This document shows, piece after piece, positions 15,749 to 23,774 of a stretch of DNA of 36,476 bases. Location of the stretch: contig NZ_LQPH01000181.1 in NCBI RefSeq assembly GCF_002102255.1, forward strand, positions 1 through 36,476, read 5' to 3'. The stretch is from Mycobacterium nebraskense. GTDB taxonomy: Bacteria; Actinomycetota; Actinomycetes; Mycobacteriales; Mycobacteriaceae. A model generated the notes under the pieces. The model saw only the letters and a program-made list of their open reading frames with translations. It had not been told where the DNA came from and made no database searches. Position numbers and translations under genes: made by a program. The number at the start of each line of letters is the position of its first letter. Position 1 is the first letter of the stretch.

Positions 15749-18334
15749 TTACCGCCCGGCCACCTCGATGATGCCGTGGGCGCCGCGTTCGGCGTCGACC
15801 ATCGCGTGTGAGACGAACGGGTATCGACCGGGCTGGCCGAAGGTCAATTCGACGAAACCGCCCTGGGCCGCAAACAATCCGAGTGTCTGCGCACCGCCTG
15901 CGCCCGGCCCTCCTGCCTTACCTCCCAGTCGGTAGTCGCCCTCGGACCATACGGTGTCGAACTGGCCACCGACGACGTGGAACGAGGTGCCCCGGTTCGG
16001 TCCCGCGGCGAGCACCCAGATGCGAACGCGCTCGCCCACTCGCGCGGCTAATGGCGCATGGTCGTATTGGCGGGCGTAGCCGTTGAACACCACGAGGTCG
16101 GGCTTGTCCGCGGCGACCTTGTCGGCGTCGGCGTCTTCGCCGGGCGCGCCCAGGTACATCTCGGACTGGACGATCACATACTCGCGGTCGACGCGCGGCA
16201 GGTCTGGCGGGTCGATGATCACCGCCCCGAACATGCCGTTGGCGATGTGCAGTGACATCGGCATCGTCGAGCAGTGGTAGAGCCAGATACCCGCCCGCGT
16301 CGCGGTGAACCGGTACACCAGGCGCTGGCCGGGTTGGATGGTCCGCATCGGTTCGTCGGGAGCGAGCGCACCCGCGTGGAAGTCGATCGAATGCCCGGTG
16401 CTGCCGTCGTTGACGAGGGTGATCTCGAAGACGTCGCCGACCTTGCCCCGCAACGTGGGTCCGGGGGCGGTACCGCCAAACGTCCAGAGCCGCTGGATGA
16501 TTCCGGGGGAGACCTCCCGTTGGATCTCGGTCACCGGCAGCGTCACACGGTGCTCGGCCGTTGCCGGGGGCAGCGTGGCGTCGCGTGCGGTGAAGCCCGC
16601 AGCCGGGTCTGCGCTGAGGCTGCGCGCGATATCGCGGGCGGAGATCGGCGCGGAGTGCACCGGGTCGTGGTGGCCTGTGTGTGTGGAAGGCATCGGCGCG
16701 CCGGTCACCCGGACCGAAAACGTCATGCCCATCTGCCGGTGTCCGGCCACCGCGCACCAGCCATCGAGGCTGGAGCCGATCACCCCGGCATTGAGGACGG
16801 CCGACTCGCCCGGCGCGATCCGTCCGGTGCGGGTGCCGTTGGACAGCACCAGGTCGTGTTGGTCGGTGCCGGTGTTGGCCAGGGTGATCTGCAGCCGGTC
16901 TCCGGCGGGAACCTCGACCGTGTCCGGCACGAAACGCATGCCCTCGATTCGGACCGACGCCGTGGTGGTGTGGCCCGTGGCGGCCACGGCCACCTGCGGC
17001 GAGGTGCCGATTCCGAGCGACGCGGGGTCCGCGGCCACGGCGGCCGCGGTCGCCAGCACGACGACCGCGAGTCCCGCGGCGGCGATGCCGAGCCGTCGCC
17101 GCGGTGGTGCCACCTGTGGTGGGCCCGGAGCCGCGGGCTTGTCGCGATCGCGATGGGCCCGCCACACCGCCCGAACCAGCAGCGGCAGGAAGGCCGCGTA
17201 AGACACCAGCACCAGCATTGATGCCGCGACCCGCACCAGACTGGGAGTCGGAAGAACGCAGAGCAACAGCCCGGTGTTGGCGACAGTGAGCCGCCACGGA
17301 GCCCCCCGCTCGAGCTCGGCCCCGGCCGCCAGCGTTGCCGCACGCCCACCCATTACCACGGGCGCCAGGTAGGTCAGTGACCCGAGCAGCACCTGCACCA
17401 GGAAGCCGGCCAGCACCGGCGCGGTGAGTTCGCCGGCCGCCGCGACCGCTACCGGCCAGGTCGGCGAGATCGCCAGTGCGACGGCCGCGAAGGCCAGTGA
17501 CCCGATCAGCCAGGCGACGCCGGCCAATACCGACAAGGTCGCAAAGTCGTTGGGCCGCTTGCGGCGGACCTCGTCGAGGTGCGGTCGCAGCACGACCCCG
17601 GCGGCACACAGATACCCGGCGGCGCCCAGGCCGGCGATCGGGGGCGATCCCACCACCGCACCACCGGCGGTCACGGCCAGGGCGGTCAGCAGCGCCGGCA
17701 GGCCGTGGCGAGCGGCCACTTCGACTCCGTTGGCCATCCGGGTGCGCAGCATCGTCGGCCACAGCGTGACCAGCGTGCCCAGCACCGTGAGCCCCACCCA
17801 GCCGAATAAATTCAGCGCCGCATGCGCGATGACGAACCGCTCGTGGATGTTGCCGGGGAGCTCCGGATTCGCTATCGCCACCCCAAGTCCCGCGCCGATC
17901 GCCAGACACCCCGTCGCGGCGACGTAGTAACGCACGGTGACGCCGAAGCGGGCGGGCAACGCGGTGCGCAGCTGTCGCAGAAGTGTCGCCCCGTGCGCCA
18001 GGGCGACGACGCCGACCACGACACCGCCCGCCAATACGACCGGCCACCACCGGCCCAGCATGCCGGTGACGACCGTGGCGGCGCCGGCATTAAAGGCCGT
18101 GAGGCGCAACACTTCCGCCGTCCGTGCCGGATCGGGCGGCCGGCGCAGCAAAGCATCGGCGAAATGCCGGCTCCAGATCAGGATGGCGTTGCCGGCCGCG
18201 CCGAGCGCCAACAGATGAACCAGCAGCCAGCCGGACAGTGGAAGAAACCGATGCGCGACCGCCACCACGACGAGCGCGGCGAGCCAGGCAAACACGACCG
18301 CCCCGACACGCAGATGCCATCGCGAGCGATTCAT
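15749..18334 (-). CDS. Membrane-cupredoxin-copper nitrite reductase fusion
   Basis: An 861-residue three-part protein. Residues 1-390 form about 11 membrane segments. Residues 415-435 are one more membrane anchor. Residues 455-545 are a cupredoxin with likely type-1 copper ligands His493, Cys527, His532 and Met535 or Met537. Residues 600-861 are NirK-like and keep every expected ligand: His648, Cys688, His696 and Met701 for type-1 copper; His653, His687 and His843 for type-2 copper; catalytic Asp651 and His786. It should reduce nitrite to nitric oxide on the outer face of the membrane, with the cupredoxin feeding electrons. ATG 18334 overlaps the preceding gene by four bases. The membrane part may be NnrS-like or heme-binding. 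The activity is inferred from the ligands. Confidence 0.85.
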   Translation of the reverse strand: MNRSRWHLRVGAVVFAWLAALVVVAVAHRFLPLSGWLLVHLLALGAAGNAILIWSRHFADALLRRPPDPARTAEVLRLTAFNAGAATVVTGMLGRWWPVVLAGGVVVGVVALAHGATLLRQLRTALPARFGVTVRYYVAATGCLAIGAGLGVAIANPELPGNIHERFVIAHAALNLFGWVGLTVLGTLVTLWPTMLRTRMANGVEVAARHGLPALLTALAVTAGGAVVGSPPIAGLGAAGYLCAAGVVLRPHLDEVRRKRPNDFATLSVLAGVAWLIGSLAFAAVALAISPTWPVAVAAAGELTAPVLAGFLVQVLLGSLTYLAPVVMGGRAATLAAGAELERGAPWRLTVANTGLLLCVLPTPSLVRVAASMLVLVSYAAFLPLLVRAVWRAHRDRDKPAAPGPPQVAPPRRRLGIAAAGLAVVVLATAAAVAADPASLGIGTSPQVAVAATGHTTTASVRIEGMRFVPDTVEVPAGDRLQITLANTGTDQHDLVLSNGTRTGRIAPGESAVLNAGVIGSSLDGWCAVAGHRQMGMTFSVRVTGAPMPSTHTGHHDPVHSAPISARDIARSLSADPAAGFTARDATLPPATAEHRVTLPVTEIQREVSPGIIQRLWTFGGTAPGPTLRGKVGDVFEITLVNDGSTGHSIDFHAGALAPDEPMRTIQPGQRLVYRFTATRAGIWLYHCSTMPMSLHIANGMFGAVIIDPPDLPRVDREYVIVQSEMYLGAPGEDADADKVAADKPDLVVFNGYARQYDHAPLAARVGERVRIWVLAAGPNRGTSFHVVGGQFDTVWSEGDYRLGGKAGGPGAGGAQTLGLFAAQGGFVELTFGQPGRYPFVSHAMVDAERGAHGIIEVAGR

Positions 18335-19422
18335 GCCGGCACCCGACCGGCTGCTCGCGTCACCGAATAACCGGCAACGGCAATGAATCCGAGGACAGCC
18401 ACGATGTTCAGCACACCACCCGCCTGGAGTGCCCAGTGGACGCCGCGCGCGTCACCGACCGCCAGCCGCAGCAGCAGCGAAAGGTGCAACAGCGCCGCCG
18501 GACCGTACATCAAAGGGGTGTAGGGCAGCGGGCGGCGCAACACGGCGGGCAGAATCACGGGTGCATGCGCCATGATCATCGACAGCACAAAGCCCAGCAT
18601 CATCGCGTGCACTACCGCGTCATAGCCGGGACCGGAAAGGATTTGGCCGATTAGCAGCCAGGCCGACGCCGGCACCAGCAACCACACGTAACCGGCAAGC
18701 AGGCACACCGCCATGTATCGGGTCAGGCCCGTCGCGCGCACGGTGTGGCGCGCGACATCGAACCGGCCCAGCCATACCACCGTCGCCAGCAGCGCCGCGC
18801 CGAGCAACGGGTAGCCGGGCACCGGCCACAACAAGGCGGCGACGGTGCCGGCGACCATCGCCACCGCGACGACGATCAGCAGCGTCTCGGCGGGGGTACC
18901 GAGCATCGTCACGCGGGCGAGCTCGAGGCGCTCCCCGACGATCGTGAGGATGAGGAAACCCGACAGCCAGGGCAACAGGCTGGGAACCGGCACACCGCCC
19001 AGCCACAACAGCGCCGCGCCAGTCGCCAGCACCGCGCCTGCCACCTGGACCAGAACCGCCACATCGGCAGACCGCCGCCACAGCGGCACGTACACCGCAA
19101 CCAGCGTCGCGGACCCGGCGAGCAGCAGCGCGCCGCCAAGGTTTCGGGGTGCCGGTCCGACCAGCAGCACCGCGCCGGCGCCAAGGAATGCCGGGGCCAG
19201 GTAGGCCCACCATCGCCGCGCGGCCACCGCTCGCTCCAGCGCAACCACCGTGCCGACGAACCCGAGCACCAGCAGGACGCCGTGCACTTCGGCCAGCCGT
19301 GTCGTCGTGATCGGCGCAGGCAGGCCAAGGAGCGCCAGCGCCGCATCGAGTCCGGCCAAAAGCGCGAACCCGCCGGGAACCAGCAGCAGCGCTCGGGGTG
19401 GGATCCGTCGGTCAGTCACCAT
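18331..19422 (-). CDS. NnrS-like multi-pass membrane protein
   Basis: A 363-residue, almost wholly hydrophobic protein with about 11-12 membrane segments. The block VHAMMLGFVLSMIMAHAPVILP with two histidines resembles the histidine motifs of NnrS-type proteins, which are tied to nitric oxide handling in denitrifiers. It overlaps the regulator upstream by 11 bases and the nitrite reductase fusion downstream by four, so the three are one coupled operon. The ATG at 19422 is chosen for that coupling; an in-frame extension to 19494 would lie inside the regulator gene. The function is inferred from histidines and context. Confidence 0.65.
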   Translation of the reverse strand: MVTDRRIPPRALLLVPGGFALLAGLDAALALLGLPAPITTTRLAEVHGVLLVLGFVGTVVALERAVAARRWWAYLAPAFLGAGAVLLVGPAPRNLGGALLLAGSATLVAVYVPLWRRSADVAVLVQVAGAVLATGAALLWLGGVPVPSLLPWLSGFLILTIVGERLELARVTMLGTPAETLLIVVAVAMVAGTVAALLWPVPGYPLLGAALLATVVWLGRFDVARHTVRATGLTRYMAVCLLAGYVWLLVPASAWLLIGQILSGPGYDAVVHAMMLGFVLSMIMAHAPVILPAVLRRPLPYTPLMYGPAALLHLSLLLRLAVGDARGVHWALQAGGVLNIVAVLGFIAVAGYSVTRAAGRVPA

Positions 19423-20131
19423 GTCGCACACCGGGATCGGGCAGGAACAGCCGACAGGCGCCGGGTTCGGCGAATGGAATGAGATCGAGCCCACGGCCGC
19501 TGGGGGCGCCGAGGCGCTCCAGCATTCCTTCGACGATGCCGAGGTGGACCTGACAGACGACGGTGGGGTAACGGCGGGCCGCGTCCAGCAACGGGCAGCG
19601 GCGCAGCGCGATGCCCCCGATACCTTCGTGGGCGCCCGGGATGCCTTTTTCGTCGTCGGGTGCGAAGCCGAGGCGGGTCAGCGCCTCGAGCACGGACTGC
19701 CGCGGATCGCTGCCGGCCTGGTTGCCCTCATCGATGAGTTCGCGTCCCCACTCGATGCCGGCCGCCCGCGCATCGCGCTCGGGGTGGGCACTGGTGCGAG
19801 CCAGCTGACCGGCCAGTGCGGTCGCCAGACCCGCGTAATCGCGGACCGCTACGGCGGGGTCGGCTGCCGACACGCGATACAACGTGGCCGGACGTCCGCG
19901 TCCGAGTGCGGTTGCCGTGGAGCGCTCCACGAGCCCGAGCCCAACGACCGCATCGAGGTGTTCGCGAACAGTGTTGGGGTGCAGGTCAAGAGCGTTGGCG
20001 GCGTCGGCGACCCGGACGGGGGAGTGCGCGCGCACGTATTCGAGCACCCGCAGCCGCTGCCCGGACAGCGCCACCGGGGACCGGGGCACCGGCGTCGGTT
20101 CGGGACCCAGAACGGCTAGGTCTTTTTTCAC
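19412..20131 (-). CDS. HTH regulator with C-terminal cysteines (SufR-like)
   Basis: A 239-residue regulator with a winged helix-turn-helix at residues about 24-88 (LRVLEYVRAHSPVRVADAA, then HPNTVREHLD). The C-terminal domain holds Cys179, Cys193 and Cys226, spaced like SufR-type iron-sulfur regulators, although the fit is partial and a fourth ligand is not obvious. An iron-sulfur cluster could sense nitric oxide, which suits the nitrite reductase operon it leads. The GTG at 20131 has no Shine-Dalgarno sequence. A TACAAT -10 element at 20139-20144 on the minus strand would place the transcript start on it, so the mRNA is probably leaderless and the palindrome over that -10 suggests self-control. 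Confidence 0.75.
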   Translation of the reverse strand: MKKDLAVLGPEPTPVPRSPVALSGQRLRVLEYVRAHSPVRVADAANALDLHPNTVREHLDAVVGLGLVERSTATALGRGRPATLYRVSAADPAVAVRDYAGLATALAGQLARTSAHPERDARAAGIEWGRELIDEGNQAGSDPRQSVLEALTRLGFAPDDEKGIPGAHEGIGGIALRRCPLLDAARRYPTVVCQVHLGIVEGMLERLGAPSGRGLDLIPFAEPGACRLFLPDPGVRHGD

Positions 20132-20133
20132 GG

Positions 20134-20151
20134 AATTTATTGTAGTAAATT
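20134..20151. promoter_or_regulatory. Palindromic operator between regulator and hemerythrin genes
   Basis: AATTTATTGTAGTAAATT is a perfect 6-base inverted repeat (AATTTA, N6, TAAATT), AT-rich in a GC-rich genome. It covers the likely -10 of the leftward regulator (20139-20144) and a possible TAAATT -10 of the rightward hemerythrin gene. The regulator encoded beside it is the obvious candidate to bind. Confidence 0.6.
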
Positions 20152-20224
20152 ATTGAGTGATGCACATAGGGCAACGAGTCACATTCGCTCAGCGGGGCGC
20201 TCGACTCAACGGAAAGGAATCAAC

Positions 20225-20992
20225 ATGCCAGCCAACGATGTGATCGTTGCGTCCACAGCTGCTGACGCCGAGGCGGTCGAAGCCATCAAGGGTCATCACG
20301 CGCAGCTCGCGGGGCGGCTTGCGGTGCTCACCGATGCGATGTTGTGGGCGGTCGAGCGCGGTGCGGACTTCGAGCCGGCGCGAGCCGCGGCCCTGGTCTT
20401 CCTGACCGGCGAGCTGTTGCCGCACGCCGCCGCCGAAGAGGAGCGCCTGTACCCGGCCGCCACCCGCGCCGAGCGCGCGCGGCCGCTGGTCGAATCGATG
20501 ATCGCGGTGCACCGCATCATCGGCGCACTTGTCGAGCGCGTCCGCATCGAGCCACCGGTGCGCGCGGCCGCGTCCGGCCACGCCCTGCGGGTGTTGTTCG
20601 ACGCACACCTGACCGACGAGAACGAGCGGATCCTGCCGATCGTGGCCGCCGATCCGGAGGTCTCCCTCGTCGAGGTGACCCACGGGATGCACGAACTCCT
20701 CGGTCATCACCACTCCACCAATGGCGCCGAGCCGTCACACAGCTGCGGCTGCGGCGAATCCGATGCCGACGATCCTGTGCTCGACGTCCGCGAGGTCCCG
20801 CACTCGATCCGGCATGCCACCGTGTTCGGCGCGTTCGACGCCGTTCCGGACGGCGGCACACTGGTGCTGGTGGCTCCCCATGATCCAATCCCGCTGCTGC
20901 ACCAACTCGACCACCGTGCCTCGGGCCGGCTCGAGATTCAGTACGAGCAGCGCGGGCCGGAGGCCTGGCGGCTGCGGCTGACGAAGCGGTAG
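20225..20992 (+). CDS. Hemerythrin HHE-DUF2249 protein
   Basis: A 255-residue two-domain protein. Residues about 20-160 form a four-helix hemerythrin fold with likely iron ligands at His24/His25, His67, Glu71/Glu72, His96, His128 and Glu132. Residues about 186-255 match the DUF2249 domain (LDVREVPHSIRHATVFGAF...). A histidine/cysteine-rich linker (HHH, CGC) joins them. DUF2249 is often found with nitrogen-oxide metabolism, so nitric oxide binding or repair is a fair guess. The ATG at 20225 follows GGAAAGGA. It is transcribed away from the regulator-nitrite reductase operon and shares its operator. Confidence 0.85.
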   Translation: MPANDVIVASTAADAEAVEAIKGHHAQLAGRLAVLTDAMLWAVERGADFEPARAAALVFLTGELLPHAAAEEERLYPAATRAERARPLVESMIAVHRIIGALVERVRIEPPVRAAASGHALRVLFDAHLTDENERILPIVAADPEVSLVEVTHGMHELLGHHHSTNGAEPSHSCGCGESDADDPVLDVREVPHSIRHATVFGAFDAVPDGGTLVLVAPHDPIPLLHQLDHRASGRLEIQYEQRGPEAWRLRLTKR

Positions 20993-21202
20993 GCGACCAC
21001 AGCCGGCACCACGGTGACGGCCGCCGGGATGGCCGCGGAGTCGGTACGGATTTGACCAAACCGGCTCTATGGCAAATGCTTTCGATCAATGGGTGTGCCG
21101 CGGTCGGTGACGGGTAGGAGCAAGAGCGACCGCTACCTTCAAACAAGCACCTCGGAATCCGCTGTAACGCAGCGGGCTTGACGACTCGGCGTCAGCCGAA
21201 TA

Positions 21203-21394
21203 CTAGTCTTCGCGGGATAACGCCGCGCGAGGGCACGCTTCGATGGCCTGCTCGGCAAGCGTCTCCTGCTCGACGGGGACGGGGTCGGTGATGACCACGG
21301 CGTACTCGTCGTCGTCGAGTTGGAACACCTCCGGGGCGATATTCACGCAGAAGGCGTTGCCCTCACAGCGATCACGGTCTACCACGACGCGCAT
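21203..21394 (-). CDS. Small ferredoxin, probably [3Fe-4S]
   Basis: A 63-residue ferredoxin with Cys10, Cys16 and Cys54-Pro. The CX2NX2C...CP pattern has Asn where a fourth cysteine would stand, as in the atypical ferredoxins that serve mycobacterial cytochromes P450. It carries single electrons in the cytosol. No P450 gene is in the window. It is the last gene of a run with the hemerythrin and the OsmC pseudogene, 12 bases after the hemerythrin stop, with a GGAGG site upstream of its ATG. Confidence 0.88.
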   Translation of the reverse strand: MRVVVDRDRCEGNAFCVNIAPEVFQLDDDEYAVVITDPVPVEQETLAEQAIEACPRAALSRED

Positions 21395-21406
21395 GAGAAT
21401 CCTCCT

Positions 21407-21931
21407 TTAGTCTGACTCGGGTCGTCGTTTTGGGCCGGGAGAGCACAACAGTCGAGCCTCGCCCACCCGCTTGTTGGCATGCCCATCCCTCGGGGCGCGG
21501 CCGGTCTCGATGAACCTGCTCAGTTCCGCACTCGTTTGCGGTGGCAGCTTGGTGTCGGCCTTGGGATAGATGACCGGCTCCTCTTTGGAGTTGTGCTGGT
21601 GGAGCTGGTCCAGCAGCTGCGTGCACGTATCCCTCAGCCGCCGGTCGTCGTTCCCGTCAGCGAGCTGATCGGTCAGCGCGCCCATGGTGTTCCACAGCTG
21701 ACCGTGCTCGCGCATCATCACGAAGATCGGCATCACAATCCCGGCGTCGCGGAGCGGTGGGAACAGAAATACCTCTTCGAGGTAGATGTGCCGGCGCAGC
21801 GCTTCCAACGTCTCGGTTAGTAGCTCGTGCTGGATGCTGCCGCTATCGAGCTTTTCAATGAAAGTCTCTATCGCATCATCGATCTCGTGGTGTTCTCGCG
21901 TCAGCTCAGCAGCTAAAGTTAGCCGGGGCAT
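21407..21931 (-). CDS. Hemerythrin HHE-domain protein
   Basis: A 174-residue protein with a single hemerythrin-type fold. REHHEIDDAIETF, RRHIYLEEVFLFPPL, REHGQLWNTM and LHQHNSKEEPVIYP supply the histidines and glutamates of a diiron site. Such proteins bind oxygen or nitric oxide, or protect iron centres. The ATG at 21931 follows GAGGAG, so the longer frame to 21997 is rejected. It lies 16 bases after the OsmC stop and 12 bases before the ferredoxin, forming an apparent stress operon. Confidence 0.82.
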   Translation of the reverse strand: MPRLTLAAELTREHHEIDDAIETFIEKLDSGSIQHELLTETLEALRRHIYLEEVFLFPPLRDAGIVMPIFVMMREHGQLWNTMGALTDQLADGNDDRRLRDTCTQLLDQLHQHNSKEEPVIYPKADTKLPPQTSAELSRFIETGRAPRDGHANKRVGEARLLCSPGPKRRPESD

Positions 21932-21947
21932 CGTGTGCTCCTCTGCG

Positions 21948-22415
21948 TCAGCCCGCGGGGCGGGAAGATTCGCCTTTGTCGAGCTCGGCATCGACACTGA
22001 TCCTGGCGCCAGCGAACAATCGCGATACCGGACACAAGGCAGCAGCCTGGCCCACCACGGCGGCGAACGCTTCGTCGTCCAGGCCCGTGACCTGCGCCCT
22101 GACTTTCAATTGCGAGGTTGTGATCGTCGGGACTCCGTCGACCGCGTCCAGGGTGACGGTGGCCGTGACATCGAGTCGCTATGGCGGCGTGTGGTTTTCG
22201 CCCAACTTCAACGCCAACGCCATCGCGAAACACGACGAGTGGGCTGCCGCCGCGAGCTCTTCGGGGCTGGTCTTGCCGCCCGGGTGCTCAGTCCGGGAGG
22301 CCCAGGTCAACGGCAGGCCATCCAGAGCTGCACTGCTGCCTCGCGACAGTGTGCCTTCGCCAGAGGCCAGCGGGCCTTCCCACGTGGTCTGCGTGGCCCG
22401 TTCGGCAATGCTCAT
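21948..22415 (-). pseudogene. OsmC/Ohr-family peroxiredoxin with in-frame amber stop
   Basis: The frame encodes a whole 155-codon OsmC-type hydroperoxide reductase, but codon 79 is TAG (22179-22181). Before it, residues 1-78 include TSPEELAAAAHSSCFAMAL with the first catalytic cysteine. After it, with no frameshift, comes RLDVTATVTLDAVDG and then AALCPVSRLF with the second. The family usually has a residue such as Ser or Glu here, so one G-to-T change in GAG would explain it. The gene may be dead, may yield a short peptide, or may reflect a base-calling error. The hemerythrin begins 16 bases after the TGA. Confidence 0.85.
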
Positions 22416-22527
22416 ACTTCTTGACGGGTAACCGACACGCTTGAACTCGATGTGCTGGTCTACGTGAGACAGGCTGGATTGGCCGCTGGTCGGGGCATCG
22501 CGAAATGAGTACCTACAGGCGGCGCCG

Positions 22528-23772
22528 TTAGACCATCCGCGGTCCGCCGAACCCCGGAACCGTGCCTACCGGGATCAGCGCGAGCACGATGGCGAGAATA
22601 ATGAACAGCCGCAATGCTTTCGGCGAGGGCTCCTGTTCGATTTCGGGCCTCCGCGCCGCGAAGAGGATGAACACCACCGCGACATCGAACGCCACGATCG
22701 TCAGCCAGCGGGTCCAGTCATAGCCGGTCAGGAAAACCGGGCAGATCAACAGCAGCCCGGCGATAACCCAGGTCATTCGGCCCCGCAGCGTCTCGGCGAA
22801 CGCGCGCAGCGGCACGCCCGAAACATTGCTGAGCCCCCACGTCGTCACCGCCACGGCAAAGACACCGAACACCAGGGACATGGTGAGGCCGACTATTCCG
22901 ATGTGGCCGACGGTTCGGACGGCATCCGCGATCCTATTGTCGTAGTTCGGCATCACGTTGCGGCACACCCAGTCGTGATAGTCGGTTTGCCTCGGTTGAC
23001 CGTCGATTACATAGTGCAGCAACGTGGTTGGCGACCTGACCGTGGCAAACGGATTGGGCATCAGGTGATGGGGTACCGATGCGCACAGTTCAGCGGCGAC
23101 GTCGTGTCGACCGAACGTCGCCACGCCGGCTGTCGTGGCGACACCCGGCATGACCGCTAGGAGCGCGCCAAGGCCCTGGGTGTCTTTCAGCGCACCGCCC
23201 AGGACGATGATCGCCAGCACGGCCCCCAATGCGAATTGCAGCCCTATTGCCTCGTGCACGAGCGTCAATGCCGCGATCGCGATGCCATAGGCCACGCACC
23301 ATGCCATCGCGATAGCGCGCGAATGTGCGAGCACCAACGCTGAGGAGAACAGCGCCAGGGCCGCCCCGCCGAACAGGTCCGGCCGGGCCGAATATGCCGC
23401 GAACGGAACACCGAACGGCAGCAACGGAATCAGCATCGCGACCATCAGCCTGCGTTCAGACCGATGGCGACCGACGAGCACGCCCGCGACCGTCGCCAGA
23501 CCGCACAGGTAGACCGCCGTCGACAGCCACCGCAGACCGAGCGTGACCGGGAAGTAATGTCCCGGGACCGAACGAACCAGTTCACCGGCGAGCCCGCGAC
23601 GGACGAAGCCATGTGTGTAGTCGGCGGCGTAATACGACATCCAGTACACGTCGAGTGGAACGATCTTGATCGCGAACAACAGCACGACTACCGCCCAGGC
23701 CGCAATCGCGGCGGCGATACCGGCGTACCTAAGGTGGCGTGCGTGTTCAGCCGCCCTGAGGTCCAGGTTCAC
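22528..23772 (-). CDS. Multi-pass membrane protein of the acyltransferase locus
   Basis: A 414-residue integral membrane protein with about 10 hydrophobic segments and one long exported or cytosolic loop (about residues 230-285, with HHLMPNPFATVRSP and YHDWVCRNVMPNYDNR). I do not recognise its family with confidence. It might be a transporter, a flippase-like protein or a membrane glycosyltransferase-like enzyme. Its GTG at 23772 lies two bases after the stop of the second acyltransferase, so the two are translationally coupled and it probably acts on the same lipid. Confidence 0.7.
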   Translation of the reverse strand: MNLDLRAAEHARHLRYAGIAAAIAAWAVVVLLFAIKIVPLDVYWMSYYAADYTHGFVRRGLAGELVRSVPGHYFPVTLGLRWLSTAVYLCGLATVAGVLVGRHRSERRLMVAMLIPLLPFGVPFAAYSARPDLFGGAALALFSSALVLAHSRAIAMAWCVAYGIAIAALTLVHEAIGLQFALGAVLAIIVLGGALKDTQGLGALLAVMPGVATTAGVATFGRHDVAAELCASVPHHLMPNPFATVRSPTTLLHYVIDGQPRQTDYHDWVCRNVMPNYDNRIADAVRTVGHIGIVGLTMSLVFGVFAVAVTTWGLSNVSGVPLRAFAETLRGRMTWVIAGLLLICPVFLTGYDWTRWLTIVAFDVAVVFILFAARRPEIEQEPSPKALRLFIILAIVLALIPVGTVPGFGGPRMV

Positions 23773-23774
23773 GA

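Noticed and set aside
15918..18050. Very long alternative frame in the nitrite reductase gene
   Set aside because: It lies on the same strand in another frame, is rich in Arg/Gly/Pro as GC-rich shadow frames are, and has no motif, while the other frame keeps all copper ligands.
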